Below are positions 43,453 to 56,400 of a DNA stretch of 64,000 nt, in pieces (positions within the stretch are counted from its first letter, which is position 1; every line of letters begins with the position of its first letter). The stretch is from NCBI GenBank assembly GCA_036245805.1, contig BTRK01000003.1, positions 7,502,001 through 7,566,000 of the forward strand, read 5' to 3'. The stretch is from Pristionchus mayeri (taxonomy: Eukaryota > Nematoda > Chromadorea > Rhabditida > Neodiplogasteridae). The position numbers and the translations under genes are program-made. The notes beneath the pieces are model-generated. The model was not told the DNA's origin. It ran no database searches and saw only the letters and a list, made by a program, of their open reading frames with translations.

Positions 43453-44784
43453 TTCAACTTCGACGGAGATTTCATCGAGAAGCTGCAGCGTGCAATGGAC
43501 AGCCAGCGGGTGCGGAAATGTACGCTGATGGGTAATGCCTGCGGACCGCGCTCTAAAGACGAAGTAAGCTTGTCTTTTTTAACTTTTTTAAAAGTCCGTT
43601 ACCTGAATGCATTACTGCCCTATTAACTTATTTATTTCCGAGTCTAATAATGTTAAGATCTAAACAAAAAAACCACTGCAAATGTCGATTCAGATTCGCT
43701 CTGCTCCTCAAGACAACTAAGACACGCGCGATCTGTTATGAGCAATCAGAACGCCTAATTGGAGATGGGCTACTCAACGAGCAGTTCCTGCTCAACCTAG
43801 GAGATACAATGGAGAAACTTGAGGCGACCTTGGACCGTGATCTCTTCTTGAGCGAACCGGAGTTCGGTGTAAGTTACTTTATTGATTCTATAACGATGAC
43901 GAAAAATGCGAAGAAAAACAGGAACATTTTTAGCGAGGTCGCTCCATAGCCTCGAGAACGATTCTCCCTTTGCTATCTCGCTTCCGAACCCTCAGCCTCC
44001 CGTGCTTGATGTTGAAGACTGAACTGCTCTTTGAACAGTTCAAGGTACATTTGATATATACCTGAACAGAATGCTTCGAAAAAACTGAAAATATTCAATA
44101 AAGAGGACCCTTAAATTGCAGAAGTTCATGAGCGCTGAAGCCGGCACGCCTGAACGGGCTAGATGGAGAATCGCCACTGATGCGGAAATAACTGAGGCTG
44201 TTCTCAAAGTGAATTTCGACCTGGAGCAATACATTGTTAGTTTGTTATTTTCACACCTGATATATTCACTGAAACATCATCCGATTATTACGTACTATTA
44301 TTATTGCTTATAGGTGGCTCCGCTACGCAATGGGGCTTACTTTTGTATCAACAACCGCTCATCGGGCAGGTAGGTATAGTTCGAAATTCGGGCCATCGGC
44401 TCTTCATTTTGAATAATAGCTCGTCACTTGACTGCTCGAAAGAGTGAGTAAAATTAAGGGATAATAACTCATGCAGAACGCCGCAAAGACTAATTGCGAT
44501 TTTTGTGCACAAATAAAGATGTTGGCACGAATTTCGAACTCTTCAGGATGGTCAAGCTGAGGGCTCAGGAAGAGTTGAAGAACTCCGACGACAACCAGAT
44601 CTTCCTCCTTTATGACATCGATTTTTACGAGGACAAATCCTTTGCCCAGCAGTATCGCGCACTCACGTATCATCATCTAACCTCGCCTCCGGAGGGTTAC
44701 TGCAGAAGACAGAATCAGATGGACCGAGAATCGAGGGAAATGGCTCGAGAGCAAATGCTGATCAGGAACAATATGATGCACTGA
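43453..44784 (+). CDS. unrecognised six-exon gene, apparently intact
   Basis: Exons 43453-43563, 43713-43868, 43934-44044, 44122-44235, 44314-44369 and 44547-44784 all join in frame with GT/AG borders, giving at least 261 residues ending MDRESREMAREQ...NNMMH, stop TGA, with AATAAA overlapping the stop. Composition is charged and soluble: FDGDFIEKLQRAMDSQR, then LGDTMEKLEATLDRDLF, TDAEITEAVLKVNFDLEQYI and IFLLYDIDFYEDKSF. The first exon may extend left in frame to an ATG at 43369, or further exons lie upstream. No signal peptide or TM. I do not recognise the family. Its last exon is repeated downstream (44922, 45178). It is one of only two genes here with an undamaged reading frame across all introns. 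Confidence 0.6.
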
Positions 44785-45232
44785 ATAAACTGAATACTTT
44801 ATTGTTCAAACAATGTCGATAAAAGCGTATTTGCAATTGAAACATTGTAATTTTGCTTAAAATTCACATCCTCAGCAGCTCATGACACGCGTGGGTGCAT
44901 ACTAAACAGAGGACTGAAGGCGATGGACCGAGAATCGAGGGAAATGGCTCGACAACAAATGAGGATCAGGAACAACATGATGTATTGAATAAACTGAATA
45001 CTTTATTGTTCAAACAATGTCGATAAAAGCATATGTGCAATTTAAACATTATAATTTTGATGAAAATGCACATCCTCAGCAGCTCATGAAACGCGTGGTT
45101 GCATACTAAACTAAGCATGGTAAACAAAGTGTTACTTGGTTATTAGTGTTACTATAAGACTGAAGGAGATGGACCGAGAATCGAGGGAAATGGCTCGAGA
45201 ACAACGGATACGGAGGAACAACATGGTTTGAA
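44718..45232 (+). repeat. terminal exon of the preceding gene repeated in tandem (3 copies)
   Basis: GATGGACCGAGAATCGAGGG begins at 44718, 44922 and 45178. Each copy still encodes MDRESREMAR-x-Q and ends with a stop. Copies 1 and 2 also repeat the polyadenylation region (CTGAATACTTTATTG...CACATCCTCAGCAGCTC). Copy 3 is shorter and more diverged. The coding part is better kept than the non-coding part between copies 2 and 3. Confidence 0.8.
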
Positions 45233-45234
45233 TG

Positions 45235-46189
45235 GATGCATGTTTAATTCTCTAAACAATTTTGATAAATGCGCTTTTATTTATCTAATTTATTATTTTG
45301 TAAAATAAGCATTACAAATCAGCTCATTTAACACATGATGTATCTAATATTATTTTATGTGTTTCACAACGTATACTTCAGGCTTTTATCTGAGACTGTA
45401 CACTCTCATCGTCACTGTCGATTCAAAAACAATAATATCATGGGAATACAAAACAACGCTTTTCATATGGAATCAATGACTCTGCGATCCCAATATTTGG
45501 TACATTGATCGTTTGATCGACGCAAAGTGGGAAAATAAATTAGACAATGTAAGACTACGGATCGGTATCTCATACTAAACAGTGACTGAAATGGCATGTT
45601 ATTTAGAGAAATTTCTCAACTGCGCAATCAAAAATCTCAAGCATACAATATTGTTCAAAGTAAATTGCATGATCGAATCGTAAGACAATTCGAAACAACA
45701 GCAATAATATCAGAAACGTAAATCACATGAGATTTTTGCATCACAGAATCAGTGGATTCGAAATTGGACGCGGGATATTTACATGTGTTGGAGGTAGTAA
45801 ATATTTTCAGTACGGGAGGATATCTACATTGAAAATCTAATGACGGAGTGAATATAAATTACAGTCTTTCTACTATCAGTTTTCTACTATCGGAGAAAGG
45901 CTATTCACGCATAAAGTCATAACATGGTCGACATTGAACACATCATCTAAGTAGGATTTCTAAAAATGCAATGAGTGTGGCATCAAATGGGGCAAATTAT
46001 ACAATTACTGTAATGAAGTCGGAAGGCTATACGTCGGCTCCTGCCACTGTCGCCGTTCAGAACCTCTACATTTTTCACTAAAAATGTATGGGATAAATCA
46101 GAAAAAGTATGGGAGATATCAGGATCGGGATGTACACTAAATGGCGAGATTGAAAGTATTAAATCATGCCAATGTTTGCGGTAGAATAC
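45235..46189. other. no gene recognised
   Basis: AT-rich, no splice-consistent exon seen. Lies between convergent genes. Confidence 0.4.
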
Positions 46190-46690
46190 TTAAACGTGGG
46201 CGCCTTCGCCTTCCGCACCCTGAGTGGCATGCCCGCCCCTCAGCACTTCATCGTGCAGCCTGCGTCTCTCCTCGGCCAACCTCTTCCTCCTCCGATCGTC
46301 AACCCAGTCCTTAATTTAAGAACAATTGTGAATTCACTCATATTCGTAAGTCTCCCAGCGCTTAACGTAGGATAAGATCTGTGCTATGTGATGCATAAGG
46401 TCAACTAAGCCCATCCGTAATTCCCCTGTTCGATTCGAATTTTCAACGAAAACAGATATGGCCACCCTGATTACGAGCACTAGCTTGAAATGTGCAACTC
46501 GATAAATCATACAGAACGCCGTGATGACGAATTTCGAATTTTCTACTTAAAATATAGGGTGAACCGAATTTCGGACTATTATGGGAATGAGAGAGATAAT
46601 CATACCTCAACAGTGCTGCAGCAGCAGTGGCAGATGAAGCAGACGATCAGGATGGAGGCGAGCGCGCCCACGATCAGGCAGAACTCGAAA
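46190..46690 (-). CDS. second transmembrane/tail exon pair for the CX gene (alternative ends or truncated paralogue)
   Basis: Exon 46690-46606 encodes a helix FCLIVGALASILIVCFI with a Cys-rich edge (CHCCCS). Exon 46309-46190 encodes a charged tail (DDRRRKRLAEERRRLHDE...) and stop TAA at 46190-46192. The first exon's phase (needs two bases in front) is exactly that of exon 47659-47479, so both could follow the CX exon at 50074-49994. No ectodomain exon of its own lies between 46700 and 47479. A partial copy of its right edge recurs at about 46781-46824. Either mutually exclusive last exons give the receptor two alternative cytoplasmic tails, or this is the stump of a tandem paralogue. Confidence 0.55.
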
Positions 46691-47478
46691 CTAGAACGGA
46701 ATGTAATAGTAAATTTGCCCCGAAGTTCGGGGTATCCTCGGATTAAGTTGCGTCGAATAGTGCTTGTCAAGAGGATACTGATGCCCTACGATCAGGCAAA
46801 ACTCGAAACTGGAAACGGCAATATGGTAGGTAGTGTCAAAAGGCAGATATGATCCTCGCGATAAAAACTAGCAAACAACTAGAGATTTTTTCAAGGCAAT
46901 AAAGATCGTCATGTTCAGATCGTTTTTGAAGTTGAACGATCCCCCTATCCAAAATTTGCATTATTTTCGTATGATGCATGTTGTGCCGTTATATGCCGCT
47001 CGATTCTTCTCATAAGCGGAACTGCCTCTCCCCCTATTGCTCAATATCTGCGGAAAACTTTAACGACAAAAAAAACAGTGCACATCAATATCACAAGTTG
47101 GAACTTGTGGAACTGATATTTTTTATCGTTGCGTACCATCGTTTCATTGAAACACCCGGTAATGTGTTTGGTGAATGAGATGTGCGAAAATGCACGTGAT
47201 AGAAGGAATGGTTTCACAAAGAAACATGACTTTCTCATATGTCGTACCGGTAAGTGAGCACTTAGAATGAAAAGCGTCTTTTCTTGAGAAGCCACCCCGG
47301 CGTGATATGCGAAATATAAATGAATTGCATAATTCTACTCACAAATGTGAACTTGTAATGAAGGATAGCATTTTCAAAATACGAAACACAAGGATTGATG
47401 CAGGTAGATTGACATAGGGACGTCTAATCGAGTGCACGAACAACAATCATACTGATCGCTAGAATATATAGTGGTGCA

Positions 47479-50400
47479 TCAGGGGAGATCGAACGACGGT
47501 GCTTTGGAACTCGCAAGGGTCAGCTTCCTCTTCTCTTCCTTGCGTATTCCCCTCTCCTCCTTTATCTCATGACCAGTCCGATAGCATCTGAGTGCGCATC
47601 GGATAGTGTAGTAGATGACTACTCCAGTTGCGAGAATGATCAGCAGCCACTCGCCGATGCTGAAATTATAACGAACCACATCACAACAGATTGTGCCAGG
47701 AAGTATTGATGTGAATCACAATGAAAATTCGATTATTTGACACGATCAATGCAACTGCCTATACTATGATCTGCGGCTTAAACCGCTCACAGTTGCACTC
47801 GCCTGATTCGTCTGACAGCGCTCACAACACTACAACTACAACCGTACTAATATTGCCGGTAACATATGGTTATGAGTGACTATCTGAGAGAAGTGAGCAA
47901 TTCTACCTATATGCCGTACAGCGAAAAATAAAGTGCTGATTTTAAGAAGGCCCTAGGGGTAACTTTTCACGTAGAGTCTGAAAATCGACCTTAGAAAGCC
48001 GTATCTCAAACCCTGATTTCGCGCGGTGCACCAAATTTGAGTGGTCGGTTTTTGAAACTTTTAAACGGCAGTTTTCAAAACCCCATACCTATTTAAATTC
48101 TCAAATATTTCGACGAGATAATCATGTTTACTGTTGGAAGTAAAAGGCTAGCTTGTCTCTGAAAAAAATTATGCCATTTTAAATTTTCAAATTGGACACC
48201 CTGAAAAATTTTTCAAAAGGCGTGTATTTTTAACTATGTTCATTAAATTCCCCATGAAAAGTTACCCAAGGAGCCAAATTTTCGCTTTAATATGCATGAT
48301 GAATTGCATTTATTCTCTGCGCTGAAAATGCTAGAATGTCGAATTTTAGAACATAAGTCGATTTTTCTGAAACACCACGATGAACTACGAACGGTTCTGA
48401 GTTGTTTATGACTAGTCTGCACCTGAGGAATATTAAAATGATCTAAAACTCGAGTCTTGACTTATTTCTGAAAAATCGATTTTCAGCACCTCGACTGGTC
48501 CTATATTTGTACATGTCTAAGTATCCATTTTCGAGGTGAATCTAACACCTCTCAGGGTAACTGTGTAGTACATACCAACGTTAGTAGGAAACATATATTT
48601 GGCGTCCGCCATCCTCCACGGTTTCGGAAATATTTTTGCTTGAACTTGCTATCTCGTGGAATCAAAATTTTTATTTTAAGTGAAATACGATACGTTTTCA
48701 ATGAAAATCAGTCAGCTTTGTGCATGTTATGACTTGTCAGATATCATGAAAAGTGAAAAAGTAATTGAAATACACATTTTGCCAATACAAAAAATCACTT
48801 ATTTTTGTGGGCGGAAAACATCAATTTTCTATATAAGTAAAATATGTATTTTGAATTACTTTTTCACTTTTCATGATATCAGACAAGTCATAATATGCAA
48901 AAAGCTGGCTGATTTTCATTGAAAACGTATCGTATTTCACTTAAAATACAAATTTTGCATCCACGAGATAGCAAGTTCAAGCAAAAATATTTCCGAAACT
49001 GTGGAGAATGGCGGACGCCAAATATATGTTTCCTACTAACGTTGGTATGTACTACACAGTTACCCTGAGGTTGGTTAGATTCACCTCAAAAATGGATTCT
49101 TAGACATGTACAAATATAGGACCAGTCGAGGTGCTGAAAATCGATTTTTCAGAAATAAGTCAAGACTCGAGTTTTAGATCATTTTAATATTCCTCAAGTG
49201 CAGACTAGTCATAAACACCTCAGAGCCGTTCGTAGTTCATCGTGGTGTTTCAGAAAAATCGACTTATGTTCTAAAATTCGACATTCTAGCATTTTCAGCG
49301 CAGAGAATAAATGCAATTCATCACGCATATTAAAGCGAAAATTTGGCTCCTTGGGTAACTTTTCATGTGGAATTTAATGAACATAGTTAAAAATACACGC
49401 CTTTTGAAAATTTTTTCAGGGTGTCCAATTTGAAAATTTAAAAGGGCATAATTTTTTTCAGAGACAAGCTAGCCTTTTACTTCCAACAGTAAACATGATT
49501 ATCTCGTCGAAATATTTGAGAATTTAAATAGGTATGGGTTTTGAAAACTGCAGTTTAAAAGTTTCAAAAACCGACCACTCAAATTTGGTGCACCGCGCGA
49601 AATCAGGGTTTGAGATACGGCTTTCTAAGGTCGATTTTCGGACTCTACGTGATAAGTTACCCCTATGGACTTCTTAAAATCAGCACTTTATTTTTCGCTG
49701 TACGGCCTCTGATCAGTTCTCTCAGATAGTCACTCTTATAGTTCGAACGGAAGAACGCGTGCGTTATGCTTCAGTACTATGCTGATCAACCTGAACCCAC
49801 TCTTGCTCTGGCATCATTACCGATGTTCCCTAATACTAGTAGCCTCGGCGAGAAGCACTAGGGAATTTTCGCCGGGATTACTATTAGGATTAGGCCCGGC
49901 ATTGCAATCCCAGAGAATACAGGGATTATGAATCACAAATATAATACAACTGAGATGCGGCGTAAAACTGAGATTCATTGTAATCCAGCTCACCTGAATC
50001 CACTCTTGCTCTGGCAGCACTCCCAATCGCAGCAAACCGTGCCTTTGGGACACATCCACGCGAGGTGCGAGGGGCTAAAGAATCGGTAAAAGTTATAGGA
50101 ATAATACTTGGATTAGAGGTAAGATCCGTGGTGACATCAAAACTTTGTGTGATTTTGTTCTAACCTGATGGAATTCGCAAATATGCTAAAAAATAATTTG
50201 CATTTAAATGCTCCAACAATATCTAGTTTGTGATAAGGTGTGCAATGCTGCGTAGGTCACCTTGTTCCGTCGGGGAAGAAAATCGATCCATTCGGGAATC
50301 CACGAAGTTCCTGGAGGTTGCGCTTACACCTTGAATAAAGTCAGTTATCGATTCAATAATGTCGTCCTTACCGTAATACGAATACCTAGACGAAAGTCAG

Positions 50401-53400
50401 CTAGATATTGCCGATTCATTTATAACGCTTCTTATACACTGTACTCCTCACCTCTGTAGCTCATCGATCTTACAAAATTCGATAGGATTGTTGTCGTTGG
50501 CGGGCACGTAGGTGGTGCAGTTTGGCGTATGCTGCAATGATTGAATTATCTTTGTGATAACTCATACTTATGGCATCGTCAAAATCACTATTTTGCTAAG
50601 TGCATTATGATTTGAACACTAAAAATCGTGCAGTACTTGTTGTATTGGGGAAATATTAGGTTGGTCATAAAGTTTTGCGCGATTTTGGATCCCAACTTTG
50701 AGTTCGTATAGTTTAATTTGCTCAAATGGCCACTTGTAGTCCTGATGTCGATATATAGGGACATGTTCGACCTTTAGCATTTTATCGTTGAACTAGTGTG
50801 ATCATCTCTACTATTCGAGAAATCAAGGTCTGCGTAACTTTGAATATTTCAGAAAAATTAATATTTTATTTAAAGTTGCTGTTCTTCGCAGAGAATTTTT
50901 TAGATGGAGGCTCACAAAGTGTATTAAATAGCACTCGGCGTGCACTACCTAGTATCAAAAAGAGCGAACTGCTGAATTCGTTATAGGCTTCGTACAGGTC
51001 AATGAATCACTGTCAATTAGAAAAACCAAAGTTCTTTCGAACAAATCACCTGTTTCAAGGATTGACGAGGATGACCTCTACCTATGGGCGCTGTCATCAT
51101 TACTTACTCGGTTTTCTATCACATCAATATTTAAGAGCCCAGTTATCTCTCTCATCTAAAAAAGTGACATTTGTACCTCAATTATTTTTCAATGAAAACG
51201 TCGAAAAACTTGATATGGAGTGTCTTCAAGCAGGGCTCACCATAGAAAAAGTAGCAAACTCCACAATATTCCTAAATAATGAGTGATAGGGCAAGGGTTG
51301 TTCATTAATTTAAACAGAAAAGTTCCGCCTTCCAAACCACATGGCTAGCACAGAAACGCATAAAGTATGTATTTCGATGTTCTAAATTAGACATCTAAAA
51401 TCCGAAGAACCCTGTTCGGAAATGTAGATCCCCATTCACTCCCAAAGGAAATAATGACTTGTACTAGTAAAGTATTTCACATTCATGAATAATTGAAATC
51501 TCAAGATCTGTCGGCATAGATATAGTACTCCAAAACTTATCTTGACAAGTGTAGTGAAAACCCAAAAACGATTTACGCGCTTATTTCTAATAGGCCCTTT
51601 ATAGCATATGAGTCTCAACATCACCAGTACGATATATGCCCATCGTACTTTACTAATGTGGTTTAGATTGGGTCCTGTCTCCGTTCTAAATGAAAATCTA
51701 ATCCTTTGAATAGTCAGGTCGTTGATCAACCACATGAAGTTTGGTGAATCACCGTATTCTTTCCCTTGATCGGACAGATCTATGATAGTGTGCGCTAAAG
51801 AGAGTATAACAGCCCCTATCTACCACAAAAAGATCTAAGTTGATTGGATAACAATGAACGATTGTAGATGCCACAAAGCACTTTAGTCAAAATCGCGCAA
51901 AACTTTATGACCAACCTGATATTAGGATTATCTTATTGGAAAATTTTTGTATCAATTTCAGATATGTTTCATGTAAGCTATATATGCGATATATATAGTG
52001 CACGTGAAGCATATCTGCAAAATATACACACATTTTCCAATAAGATTACCCTATTATATATCTAAATGGGAATTCGTAGCAATGCAAATCAAAATTAAGC
52101 ACCTTGCTCGGTAGATAATTCGTATCCCAGAAGAATGCGAGATCCTGGATGCTGTACAAAATCGTATTAGAGCATTGTGCAGCAACTGATACAGTGTTCC
52201 GGATATTTTTCTACTCGGATTTCAAAATAAATGATTCAGTGCATACAACTTACACAAGTGGTCTAGTAGGCTCGACGATCTCCATTACATCAGTGACATT
52301 GACTGCATCCGGATCGTCGATGGTTACGGTTATGTTGAGCACGCTAACGACGTGTTCCGCGTTCTGAAATAGGGAACAATTTTCTCCGTTTAATTAGTTG
52401 AAAGCGAATGTGAATTGTTTCTCATGTGGATGTACAATGCCCTTGTATGTTCATCATTCCAAACCTCGGACGAAAATTTATAACAATTTGAACGACATAG
52501 TATCAATATGTTTCAAGCATATTTCAAAAAAACGGACTTTGATGCGTTATATTTGATTCGATGCCTTCTCTTTTTTTTAGAAAATAATTACAATTTAGAT
52601 GCTGCAATCACTGTAAGGCGGAGCGGATAAATATCAGGTTGTGAAAAAAGTAATTGTAGATTTTTAAATTTTCGATTCTGTAATACCCCGTCTTTGGTTG
52701 CCGCCTGAATATCATATTGTTGCTTGTGCTCGTTGAGTGCTTGGATACCCTTTCCATCGCGCTTAGGTTCGAGCCTATCCAATTGGTATTGAGGCCACAG
52801 TATGAAGACAAAGCTACATCGACAAAATGTTTTACTGAGTACGTTTCGGTCCAGCAATCCATGGAAAACTAGGATAGGGCAAATATTACGGCACGTGCGA
52901 AAAGTATGGCATACGGATATCACAATACAACATGTGAACCTGGTCCGCTCCGAATGGCCTGTCAGAAAATACACTCATTTTTACCTTGACCCTAACTGCA
53001 CATCAACAGAAATAATTATTTTTACCGTGCATCCGTAACTATTGATTTATCCATCTCAAATGTAGTGAAGCGAAAAGCACTTTCCATGGTTAACTCAAAA
53101 TTGTATTTAGGTGGGCATACAATACTTCTAGCAAAACATGTAACATTCATCATCCCGACTATTAAATTTGAACATCGAAATTCGTATATTACAAGTCTTC
53201 AATTTTCCAGGGTTGGTGAAAAGCCCTAAATTTTGTGGTTAATTGTTAAAGCTACTCTTTATGTATCAGTATACGACTGGGCAAAGTCAGGGGATAGCTC
53301 CCTTTTGAGGAAATTTATTCATTCACCGTATACCGAAAGTCGAAAATTTGACAATATTGGCCTGCATTCATCAATACTGAAAATCTATGTTTTCTACAAG

Positions 53401-56400
53401 TAGAGAAGGGATGAGTTCACATGTTTCTCTGTGGTATGTAGCATCATAGTGTATCATGGAAGCGCACTTATTCAGAAACCAGTCTGATTGAACCTCGAAG
53501 CAGGAAATGCTATCGCTTGATAAGTGTTTATTAGCTGAGGTATTAATTCAGTGATGTGTAAATCGTGCTATGTTGAGGCAGGAGTGGCATTAGACCTATT
53601 TTTCGAAAGAACTGCACATGTGCTTCTCACTACACTATATGAAAATGTACAGCCCTTTTCCCCCACAAAATACGAGAGATTGGAATACATAAATATATTT
53701 ACCAAGTATACCCCTACTATATGCTATTGATCCAGCTTGAGATCATAAATGAAAATAATTTTAGGCGTGCTCAAACATCATGGTCCAAATCTACAATTAC
53801 TTTTTTCACAACATAATATTATTTATACTCGTGTTGGTATCACGTGCTTGCATCTTCCTTACCAAGAAATCGGATATACCGTATACGTACGCAAACTTTG
53901 ACATTAATTACTGGCCCGGGAGGAGACGGAGGTCATCGTCGTGATTCAATTGTCATTTCGCGCGTTTTTTAAAGATTTTGATGATTCACAAGATAGTGAT
54001 ACATTTGTAAAATAGTGAAATAAATCTCCAACCGGTCCGGCAGGCGTCGGGGTCATCGTCGTTGCAGCGCGCTGCGTGTGGTAGTGCGAGCGAGGGTAGA
54101 AGTGGTAGACGGCTGGAAAGGAATCGATAAATATTCTGTCATGTCATCCGTGTCAACCTTTCAAAGAAATGCGAAAGTTCAAACAAGTGTAAGGTTCTAA
54201 GAAAACTCTTTCATGTCTACCATTCTATGATTGAGTACGTGTGTCAACTGATCTGCACTCAATTCTCGATTCGACAAAAGAACTGGTCGATCAGAGCTGA
54301 ACAGTTCCCCATTCCTTTGCCATGTTAAGGCGGATGTCAATTGATGTTCGAATTGAAATGTACTCAAGTGCACCGAAACCGACCACTCGCATGCACACCA
54401 CATGTATGGAGAGTTAATTTGATTCAAGAAAAGACTGAATCACTAACTGAAATGGTTGGCGGAATTGTATCCATAAGTGGGCAAGTAGCTGTAGAATAGC
54501 CCTCTGGAGACGGAGTCGCGAGTCACGGAGGGACGAGGGTTCGTTGAGGACCATCTGATGGAGGTAGTGTTATTGTTTATCATTTTCACGTTAAAATGCG
54601 AAAAAAAGTGAAATTTTAATATCATAAGCAAACGAAATTTCTGCGGTGGACGCTTGGACCACGATCGAGTATGGAGCAAAAATACAATGCTGACTTACGA
54701 AAAAGTCTTGCCGCTCTTGGATGCATCGCCGATTCGCACTCTGGGTATCGGACTGAAAATAAATCAGATATGACAACAAAATACAAATTCCTTTTCATAT
54801 TTCAGTAATTTTTCACTACAACGAACAATCCACTACGATCAAGCCCATTCATATATTTGCAGTTTGGTCCCATTGTAATTGTAAATTTCACTAGTTATTA
54901 GATTTCATTTGATCTCACTTGGTCGCACTGTTCCAAGTACTTCGCCCTCTGGAGACGTGTCCTGAGGGCACAGACCACTCGGCGGAGTGGTCGCTCTTCG
55001 AGTTGGTGGAGCTGTAAGCTTCGTATTTGATGAAGTTCGTAATGTGACCACTCTCTTCAATTCCCACACTCTCTAGACCGGTAGAGCTACAACAGAGTTT
55101 GGAATAAAATCTTGCAGAACGCAGCAAAGACTAATTGCAAATTTTGTGCACAAAAATATGCAATTATCCGAATTACGAATTCTAACCTGTAGTAGGACTT
55201 GCTTCCGGAGGACTTGGAGGAAGTCTTGGAGGAGGAACGGGCAGATGAACTGCCTCGACTGCTGTTGTTATTTCCACCTGGAATAATTTGCAAATACATG
55301 TTCATCTGAAATACGAAATGTGCATGTTTTCCTGATGAAAGCGCATGTTGACTTTACAAGTCCAGGTACGTAAGCCCTGTAAGGCCTGTCTGAGCCTTTT
55401 GTTCTGTTCTGTCCCATGGAATGTGTTTGCGTTCGTTTCTCAATTTTTCACTAGGGCAGTAATGAGAAAAGTCATTTCTTGCGCTAGGGATGACATGGCA
55501 TGAAATGGCTCCATTCAGTATGTTTGCGCTCTCGCCAATCTAACTATTGAGAAAGTACGCACAATGAAGATATTATTTCCGCCAAGCGATCGCTAATCTC
55601 GTCTAGCACACGAGTACCGGACGAGCAAAGGAAATTGAGACGAAGCATATCCATTTCCTAGACGGCAATTTATGATGCCCCATATCCACAGCCTTTTGTG
55701 TAATCGTTTGTCCCGCTGTAAAACAAGAAACAAAAACATGGTACATATCAGGTTGTAACAAAAGTTTTGCACGATTTTCAAATTTTCGTCTCTGCCATAC
55801 CCTGTCCTTTATTTTCAAAATCAATTAATAGTGTTACCTATATTTGTTGGGTGCTTGCATACTCTTTCTATCACACATTAGTAGTAACCAAACCATTCGA
55901 TTTTGTGGTCACATTTTAAAGTCAAAGTTGCTGCTGTTGAAAACTGAACTTCATAATTTTAGGTTCTGCATTCTATGGACAACTGAGATAGAGCACATAT
56001 CTCGGTATATTTGGAAAGAGTGATGAACAGGGATCATAGTGCAATATTGAAATGGGAATTATCACAAATGGGGTTCCAGAAACACAGGTCATTTTTGATC
56101 TCGCGTCAAAAGGGGCTTGGTCAGAATCAGTTGCCTTTACCGCACATCCGTAGCCGTATGCATTTCAATCTGAAATACATTAAAACGTTAAGTTCCCTCC
56201 ACGAGTAGCTCAAACATATTTTTGTGTGAACATGCAATGATTCGTTTTAATAATAAAATTTAGCAAACCCTGATACCGAGATTAGGACATCGAAATTGAC
56301 ATTTCCGTCGAAGCCATGTTTCCAGTATACATAGAAGCTCAGACTTGGTGTGGTTAACTACACAAGCTACTCTTACTCTACCACTTGTTGACTTGGCCGA

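Noticed and set aside
52588..52974. 128-codon minus ORF in mariner-like element 2 as a transposase remnant
   Set aside because: No catalytic Asp motifs or PPYSPDL-type box can be seen; composition looks random.
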